Positions 57,990-64,000 of a stretch of DNA of 64,000 bases are shown here, piece by piece; within the stretch, counting starts at the first letter, position 1; each line of letters begins with the position of its first letter. The position numbers and the translations under genes are program-made. Source of the stretch: Echinarachnius parma. Taxonomy: Eukaryota > Echinodermata > Echinoidea > Clypeasteroida > Echinarachniidae. Under the pieces are notes generated by a model. It was given only the letters and a program-made list of their open reading frames with translations. It ran no database searches and had not been told where the DNA came from. The stretch covers positions 112,921-176,920 of the forward strand of contig JBAMJV010003843.1 in the NCBI GenBank assembly GCA_037951105.1. Direction: 5' to 3'.

Positions 57990-60900
57990 GTAAAAATAAT
58001 AATTATAATAATAATTATACTGATGATGATAATAATAATAATAATAAATAATAATACAAATAATGACAATTATAATATCAAATATAAATAATTGTTATTT
58101 CAATTTAAGGGATCTTGTAACTTTGCTGACATTATTGTAAACATTAATGAATGGTTAAAAAACGTGTAGTGTTAATTGTGATGTCCACTAAGTAATGTGT
58201 GAATATTTCACATTACATTGATGTAGTATGGCCGAGTAATGAGCGAAAATGCAAAGTGATATTCGCTATCTCATTGCACTGACTTTGTACACAGGTAACA
58301 CAGGTTTAACTATCCAGTTCAAGCATACATATCTCTATAAGGGAAGAGAAATTTAGAAAAACCAAAAGCTGTTCGATTCTTCTCATTATTGTTAATACAA
58401 ATATTATGAGGTATGTGAGAACCGCTAGAGTTCCAAGTATAGTTTTGAGGATTTTGACAAAAAAATACTAGATCCCTTTAACATGTTTCAGGTAAAAATA
58501 TCCTTGCAATTTCCTTTGTATATTATGAGAATGTGCGTCATAATATGCATTGAACAACACATCGTTATTTTGCTAATACTTGTGCATTCTACATTTTTGT
58601 GAACAAGTCGTGGAATTAGTGAAATGAAACCACAAATGAAGGTAAAAATTAAAATAAAACACAAAGTGAAAAAACGGCTCATACAGTGTCGTAGCGGGGT
58701 GGGGGTGGGGGCACGCGAATCATTAATGGGGACATGCCTTATGTATATTTCTTTATTTTTCACAAATTTTCTGTATTGCTTTAGGCAAATTATTTTTATT
58801 TATTTATTTTTTATTTTATTCTTTTTTTTTTGTTGGGGGGGGGGGGGGGCATTCTCCTTGTCACCATGTAGCTACGCCACTACATATAGAGCACATAGTC
58901 TAACCTTTGATGATGGGGTTCACCATCTCTTCTTCAACTGCATCCGCGAGGCCCTCTGATAGGTCCACGTAGAAAGCACCGGACGTTGTGTCACATAAGA
59001 ACAACTTGCTACCTTCAATATGAGATGAGAAATGAGGGAAACACGGCATGATTATTAAAGGACCTATAGCGTCTAGATGGCCTAATTTTCACAATTTGGC
59101 TCTCTATATGTAATTTGTCCTGAAGAAAAAGAATTTGGCAGTCATTTCTCATGAAATCAATCAATTTTGGGGTAATTATAATATCTAATTGTCCTGGGAA
59201 CGCCCCTTTTAAATCGCCAAAATGTGACGTCATCTAAAGTACGGACTAATGAACTAAATTCTGTAGATGACGCGTCATGACGTAAGCCAATGAATTGTCA
59301 ATCACATGTCAATCACGCTGCCGATTCTGGACCCTAAATGTGGGTGGGGCGTAAACTGGCTGCTAAATGAGATTTTGCATCAGAAAATTAGTCTTAAATC
59401 ACTACTGTGTTTATTTTCATGGATTGTTTCGGCAGACCTATTTTACAAGTCATCAACTATGGAATAAGTGCCAAAGTATGTTGTATTCTTTAGGTCCTTT
59501 AATATGCAGCCTAAGGTTGGTTGGTTATTTGGGTTGTGCAGACGCGTTCAATCAATTATGATTGCTTACGTCTGGGACCACCCTTTATCATCTCCATCCG
59601 AGAGACGTAGCCGAGGTTCGAACCTGGGCCGATTAGTGCGAAGAGCAGAGCTCTAACCACTAGACCAAAAGACCAGAACACCTCTTCAGCCTCAGGCAAC
59701 ACTTGCGATACAACACAGTGGCGTATCCTGGTCAGACTTATCAGGTGCAGGGGTGGTGGCCCGAATTATTGTAGGAGAGGGGGGGGGGGGGGAGGCACAA
59801 CTTACTAAATATGTCATTTCTTTTTTTATTTTTCACATGTTTTTCACTTATGCGTTGTATTATTTTTTGTAAAATGATTGGTAAATATTGTTGCACGGAC
59901 AACAGTTCCGCAGCCAATTGCTCCTCCATAAGTATGAGTCCATCTGCTTGATGGATGCAATAATTAAATAAACACGATGCTTATCAAAGAATGTTCATAT
60001 TATTATTGTCGAACGGAGCAGCTGTCAGCAAAGCAACAAGTTTGAGATTTGTCGCCAAGAATTGTGTTGCTGATCAAATGTGGCAGTGAAATTTTGGCAA
60101 TTTTCGGCACAAAATGTTGCTGGATCATGACTGTGTTATGTAACTGATTAATGCACCGTTACTTTTGAAATGATTGATTTCCGTAGTTCGGTCGTTTACT
60201 TGTTTTCTTACGCATAGGCTAGAATTGAACACAAATTAAAATAAATATCATACACAGAAGGATCTCGTACAAATTAGATCAGGTTGCCGTAAGAGATTGC
60301 CATAGAGCAGAGTTGAGTCGAGTCGGCCAGTTTTGAGGCCAGGGCCGCCAAATGAAATATCATCTTTCCATTATTGCTTCATATTCGGCCTCGGGTCCGA
60401 ATCTACGTCGGGGTCGGGGGCCGAGTCCGAGTCCGATAACGAATACGTGAGTCCGTGATTCGGGTTAAAGCCAACCGCGTACGGGTCCGACCGAATCCGA
60501 TTCCGGTTATGAATACGAGTCCAAGTTTTGGGTCAACGCCAACGTACGAGTACGAGGGCGAAACCGGCTCAGGGGTCTGTGCACAGGTCCGATTACAATC
60601 CAAGTCATATAATTATAGTCCGAGGTCGAGTCCGAGTCCATGGGTGGGTCCGAGTACGTGTGTGAAGGCAAGTATACGAGTCCGATCCCGGGTCGGGGTC
60701 TAAAAATGAGGCCAGACTCGACTATGATACTGTCATATAAAGTGACACAGTGAATTGACGGTAAGGAAAGGGACAAAGGGTTAAAGGGACTGTCCTCCTT
60801 TTGCAAGCCAAATTTCAAAAGTAGCGAGGTTATTGTCTTATAATTAAAGAAAATGTCATTTAACAGCATGCCTGAACAAATTAGGGCTTGAAATCTCCTT

Positions 60901-62993
60901 TTCGTGGAGTTAGAGACCTCAAAATAATAAAACGACACAGCGCGTTTAATTGTGCATTATACTAGTATTCACCCGGTGCGAAATTTCGCTCACGGCGCAT
61001 TCCACAGATTACCACGTTGCTGTGCGTGACAGTGCACTACGTGACCCGCGCACAGATTGTGTAAGCGCATACTAAACAAAATATCCCAAACTCGCTAAAA
61101 CTGACTACATGTAATTGTATAATCTTCATTTTCGAGACCTTTTCCGTGACATACCTTTACAAATGTCGGCTTCACAAAATACATTTACAAGAATAAGTAC
61201 AATATTGCTGTAATATTATGCTTAATCAGTTAAACTCCTTTATTCTCTTTATTTGGTGGAGGGGCGCATTCGTTTTTCATTCGTAGAATCCAAATTACAG
61301 GGCTGTTCGATCTGAATGTTTGTGTGTGTGTGTTACATTCATCCTCATCCGTCTACTGGAAACTGTCACCAGGCGATTTGTAAAAGGTGGACAGTCCCTT
61401 TAATATAGAAATCGTTATTTACCTGTGGGATTAAGTGTTAGGCCAAACACATCCTTGTATGAGCCGCCGCTCACAACATCTTTATCTTTGGACAAGTCAT
61501 GGAGGGGTGCGCGCCTGATCTTATCCTTTAAGGACCAGTACAGAAATCTGGAAGATAAAGCAGAGCAGCAGTCAACATACCACGACTATGCACAATAGAC
61601 CGCTTCTGTAATGTATGCAAATAATATGCGTATGACGTCAGACTCCCCGTTGGCAAGCTTAACAATAGTAACTAGGTCCGGCAAGCTCCGGCAAACTTAG
61701 CTTGCCGGACCTAGTTACTATTGTTAAGCTTGCCAACGGGGAGTCTTACGTCATACGCATATTATTTGCATACATATACAGAAGCGGTCTATTATCCAGA
61801 AATAGTTTTACAACCAATATTACAATTCTTCAGCTCGTCAAATTATAACAGAGCACTGTTTGACATTCACTGTTTATTCATTAATTGTTCACGGAGAATC
61901 CAAACTTGTTTGTTTGTTTGTTTGTTGTCTGTTTTTTATTTCCGAATCAAGATTTTTTTTAAATACAACAATGGTCAAAACATTATACATAACACAAAAT
62001 ACACATATTTTAACAAAAGTATACTACAGAGTCATAAAAGAATAATTATATTTGTATGTTGTATATTATATTGTTATCGGGAGGATGGCCCGTTTCAGAA
62101 CTATCAACATGATGGTTCTGTTCTTCCACGGGGTCCTATAACTACTACTCAGGCTGGAATATTGACCAAAAAGGGATATTTGAATGTATTAATAAACTAA
62201 GTAAATAATTTGGCTTGCAGGGCCACTTTAAAGGGATCTAGTAACTTTGTTGGCAGAAAGTGATGAATGGTTGGTGAAATGTGTGGTTTTGTCATTCGAT
62301 ATGTCCTCTGAGTATTATGTGAAAATATCACGTTTGTATGGATGTTATATGGCCGAGTATAATGGACAAAAAAGCAAAATTATATTCACTAACTCATTAC
62401 ACTAACTTTGTACACAATTGTGACTATCCAGTGGATAGTTAAAAACACTTCAATCGTAAATATCTTTTAAACGAAAGGGAAATTTGAAGAAAAAAAAAAC
62501 CCCAAACCGGTTCCATGCTTCTATTGGTAATACGGATATACAACACGATATGAGAGAACCTCTAGATTTACGTTTTTGTGGATTTGGAAAATGTTACTAG
62601 TTGTTTTTAAATACAGACCTGTTAGTTTCATCCACGGCTACAGCGCGTACGTCCTCAGCACCCTTGATTACTTCCGTCTCAGTTGCAGGGGATCCTAGAG
62701 TGGTGGCCGTAATGGCCTTCTCTACACTGTATGTACAGTAGATTTTACCAAGGTTTTCGGAAATCGCGATACCAACAGGTACTGTGAACAATGATAATAA
62801 TACAGATTTACAAGGTTATGACAAATGTATATGTATGTAAATGTTTGATATAATAATTAGTATACACCTTTTCCGAGCATGCAAGTATATACACTCGTCA
62901 CGCAAAAGATGTAACATTTCGTTCATTGATGTTTATACTACATGTATTTCATTAATATTATTATATGCAGTAGTAGAAGTAGAAGTAGAAGTA

Positions 62994-63074
<81 letters not shown>

Positions 63075-63167
63075 CTAGTAGTAGTAGTAGTAGTAGTAGT
63101 GGTAGTGGTAGTGGTAGTGGTAGTGGTAGTGGTAGTGGTAGTGGTAGTGGTAGTGGTAGTGGTAGTG

Positions 63168-63259
<92 letters not shown>

Positions 63260-63960
63260 TATAGTATAGGAGGAGTAGTAATAGTAGTAATAGTATAAGT
63301 TGTAGTAATAAAGTAGTAGTAGTTAAGAATTATTATTATTATAATCATTGTTATTATCAAACACAAACCTCCTTTGTGAATCCGGGCCACAATGTTTATT
63401 AATTTGGTGCACCAGGTTTTACAAATTTGAAAGTTCGCCAACAAAATTGTTTATTGCGCAAAAGTCAACGTCTTTAAAAAAAAAATGTCTAATGCATATG
63501 TAAATTTATTCGATTTTGCACTATTTTATTCTCGTTTGTAACAGTTTCTGTTGACGGCCGAGCTGAAAACATGTAGCTTTTTATTTGAAAGCGGGTTTAA
63601 ATGCCCGCTTTCAACTAAATAGCTTTTTCCAGCTGGCCGTCAACCCCAACAAAATTTTAACAGTGATTGAAACAAACAAACAAAAAAACAAACAAAACAA
63701 ACATCTTACAATCTCCGTAGATGTTTACGGTAACCGCTTCCCACGCGGTCACGTTGGCAAGGGCAGTGCGCCACACCCGTCCCCCGTTGACATGGTCCGA
63801 CCAATAAACCGTCTGGTTGCTACGAGAGAAGGTTACGTAATAGGGCTGAAAGCCTCGGGTAGGGTGATGAGAGGCTGCATGGAGTTGCGAATATCTGACT
63901 GGTCGCCCATCCAAATCTGGTGACCCGCGCCATCGGCGACGAAAATTACATCCCTCTCTT
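57445..63960 (-). CDS. YWTD/LDL-receptor class B repeat protein, 3' part (five exons, 5' part outside the window)
   Basis: Five minus-strand exons with GT/AG junctions and matching phases encode the C-terminal ~285 residues of a beta-propeller protein. YWTD-type motifs are visible: VYWSD (exon A), KIYCTYS (exon B), FLYWSLKDKIRRA (exon C) and AYWVYS (exon E). Such six-bladed propellers occur in LDL receptors, LRPs and nidogens and usually bind extracellular ligands. No transmembrane segment or cytoplasmic tail follows the propeller; the stop comes soon after an acidic loop (DEEDDEEGD), so a secreted product is possible. Exon A as written has an apparent 1-base deletion that breaks the frame, so the gene is either damaged or the base is missing from the assembly. 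The exact family member cannot be named. Confidence 0.8.
57898..58060 (+). repeat. (AAT)n microsatellite, YWTD intron D-E
   Basis: Long AAT run; poly-Asn and poly-Ile frames are artefacts. Confidence 0.98.
58105..58481. mobile_element. TTAA-type MITE, family GATCTAGTAAC, in YWTD intron D-E
   Basis: TTAAGGGATCTTGTAACTTT at left, ATACTAGATCCCTTTAA at right, with the core ATGGCCGAGTAATGAGCGAA; 377 bp. Confidence 0.7.
58684..58882. mobile_element. AGTGTCGTAGC-type element with G run, YWTD intron D-E
   Basis: CAGTGTCGTAGCGGGGTG and ATGTAGCTACGCCACTA are imperfect inverted ends; contains a long G run near 58,840. Ends 22 bp from the exon D donor. Confidence 0.5.
58905..59012 (-). CDS. YWTD gene exon D
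   Basis: Acceptor TTGAAG, donor AAAG/GTTAGA (weak); phase 1 in and out. Encodes GSKLFLCDTTSGAFYVDLSE then GLADAVEEEMVNPIIKG. The LFLCDTTSGAFYVDL pattern resembles a propeller blade strand. Confidence 0.78.
59055..59502. mobile_element. TTAA-type MITE, family TTAAAGGACCTA, in YWTD intron C-D
   Basis: TTAAAGGACCTATAGCG at left and TTTAGGTCCTTTAA at right, 448 bp, about 40 bp from the acceptor of exon D. Confidence 0.65.
59590..59675 (-). mobile_element. tRNA-like SINE head
   Basis: On the minus strand, TGGTCTAGTGGTTAGAGCTC (A box) and AGGTTCGAACCTCGG (B box) lie at tRNA-like spacing, but the acceptor stem does not pair, so this is a SINE head rather than a tRNA gene. Confidence 0.5.
60310..60725. 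repeat. GAGTCCGAGTCCG-rich degenerate minisatellite between GAGTCGAGTC ends
   Basis: Opens GAGTTGAGTCGAGTCGGCC and closes GGCCAGACTCGACTATG; the interior is dense in GTCCGA and CGAGTCC. Intron C-D of the YWTD gene. Confidence 0.65.
60781..61403. mobile_element. TTAA-type MITE, family TTAAAGGGACTGTCCTCC, in YWTD intron C-D
   Basis: TTAAAGGGACTGTCCTCCTT at left and AAGGTGGACAGTCCCTTTAA at right, 623 bp. The right end is 19 bp from the donor of exon C. Confidence 0.7.
61423..61547 (-). CDS. YWTD gene exon C
   Basis: Acceptor TTCCAG, donor ACAG/GTAAAT; phase 2 in, 1 out. Encodes RFLYWSLKDKIRRAPLHDLS and VVSGGSYKDVFGLTLNPT. It contains the clearest YW(T/S) motif. Hairpin-type mobile elements lie 19 bp from its donor and about 47 bp from its acceptor. 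Confidence 0.85.
61595..61792. mobile_element. long near-perfect palindrome in YWTD intron B-C
   Basis: Arms of about 90 bp (AGACTCCCCGTTGGCAAGCT, GTAACTAGGTCCGGCAAGCT) pair around 61,694. The left end is about 47 bp from the exon C acceptor. Confidence 0.8.
62228..62610. mobile_element. TTAA-type MITE, family GATCTAGTAAC, in YWTD intron B-C
   Basis: TTAAAGGGATCTAGTAACTT at left; right end degenerate (GTTACTAGTTGTTTTTAA). The right end stops 8 bp from the donor region of exon B. Confidence 0.6.
62619..62781 (-). CDS. YWTD gene exon B
   Basis: Acceptor TTCACAG, donor ACAG/GTCTGT; phase 1 in, 2 out. Encodes PVGIAISENLGKIYCTYSVE then KAITATTLGSPATETEVIKG and VRAVAVDETNR. The GIAI....GKIYCTYS and VRAVAVDETNRFLYWS pattern (into the next exon) is typical of propeller blades. 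Confidence 0.85.
62968..63290 (+). repeat. (AGT)n with internal (GGTAGT)n, YWTD intron A-B
   Basis: Pure AGT triplets flank a central block of GGTAGT hexamers (63,100-63,170). Confidence 0.98.
63551..63653. repeat. hairpin, TTGACGGCCGAGCTG ends, in YWTD intron A-B
   Basis: TTGACGGCC/GGCCGTCAA ends and GAAAGCGGG/CCCGCTTTC near the centre; 103 bp, about 57 bp from the donor of exon A. Confidence 0.7.
63710..63960 (-). CDS. YWTD gene exon A, with apparent 1-base frameshift
   Basis: Acceptor TTTCAG, donor GATT/GTAAGA. The 5' half reads DVIFVADGAGHQIWMGDQSD in one frame and ends at a TAA at 63835-63833. The 3' half reads GFQPYYVTFSRSNQTVYWSD and VWRTALANVTAWEAVTVNIY in the next frame. The switch is at about 63,852-63,856. 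Length is 251; adding one base would give 252, which fits phase 1 in and phase 1 out. Confidence 0.75.
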
Positions 63961-64000
63961 CTGAAATCATTAATAGGTTTGTTTAGATTTTAAAAATGTC

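Noticed and set aside
59590-59675. tRNA gene on the minus strand
   Set aside because: A and B boxes are present but the acceptor stem does not pair; typical of a SINE head.
60507-60938. 143-codon open frame on the minus strand
   Set aside because: Covers the GTCCGA minisatellite and a MITE end.
62841-63298. Open frames of 142 and 118 codons (poly-Val, poly-Ser/Gly)
   Set aside because: Translation of the (AGT)n/(GGTAGT)n microsatellite.

Overview
This is eukaryotic (animal) DNA: every recognisable gene is split into short exons with GT/AG junctions, and the spaces between are filled with inverted-repeat elements, SINEs, microsatellites and long poly-C/poly-G runs. Short introns, a tRNA-derived SINE ending in a GCGCTTAGAGATGATTATC-type tail and many TTAA-flanked elements suggest a marine invertebrate deuterostome, most likely an echinoderm of sea-urchin type. 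That placement is inference, not proof.

Two genes are supported, both on the minus strand. (1) A complete alpha-catenin gene occupies 46,045 down to 24,749. I could place 20 coding exons, all with GT/AG junctions and compatible phases, giving 912 codons (human alphaE-catenin is about 906). It holds the N-terminal beta-catenin-binding region, the vinculin-binding helix region (exon 7), the acidic linker (exons 14-15) and the actin-binding C-terminal domain. The 5' UTR is interrupted by an intron just upstream of the first coding exon; a candidate non-coding first exon and CpG-rich promoter lie near 49.1-49.5 kb. (2) The last five exons of a YWTD/LDL-receptor class B beta-propeller gene run from the right edge (63,960) down to a stop at 57,445. 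Its first exon in the window carries an apparent 1-base deletion.

Layout: 1-14.5 kb is repeat-dominated, with a LINE reverse-transcriptase relic at 1.17-1.5 kb and many hairpin elements; 14.5-15.7 kb is a CpG-richer stretch with a possible minus-strand first exon; 16-20 kb holds microsatellites, hairpins and a minisatellite; 21-24.7 kb is AT-rich and may be alpha-catenin 3' UTR or intergenic; 24.7-46 kb is alpha-catenin; 46-57 kb is repeat-rich intergenic DNA; 57.4-64 kb is the YWTD gene.

The most unusual signals are: (a) about 20 decayed copies of exon edges lying in alpha-catenin introns next to at least 9 of the 20 exons, formed by tandem duplication across exon-intron junctions; (b) a 0.7-kb inverted-repeat element at 56.44-57.15 kb with ten perfect copies of the 12-bp palindrome AAGCAATTGCTT; (c) at least eight sequence-unrelated inverted-repeat families sharing one terminus, TTAAAGG or TTAAAGT; (d) an element at 42.0-42.8 kb with four spaced copies of a GGTCACGTGTGTGAC motif; and (e) mobile hairpins sitting within 10-50 bp of several splice sites.
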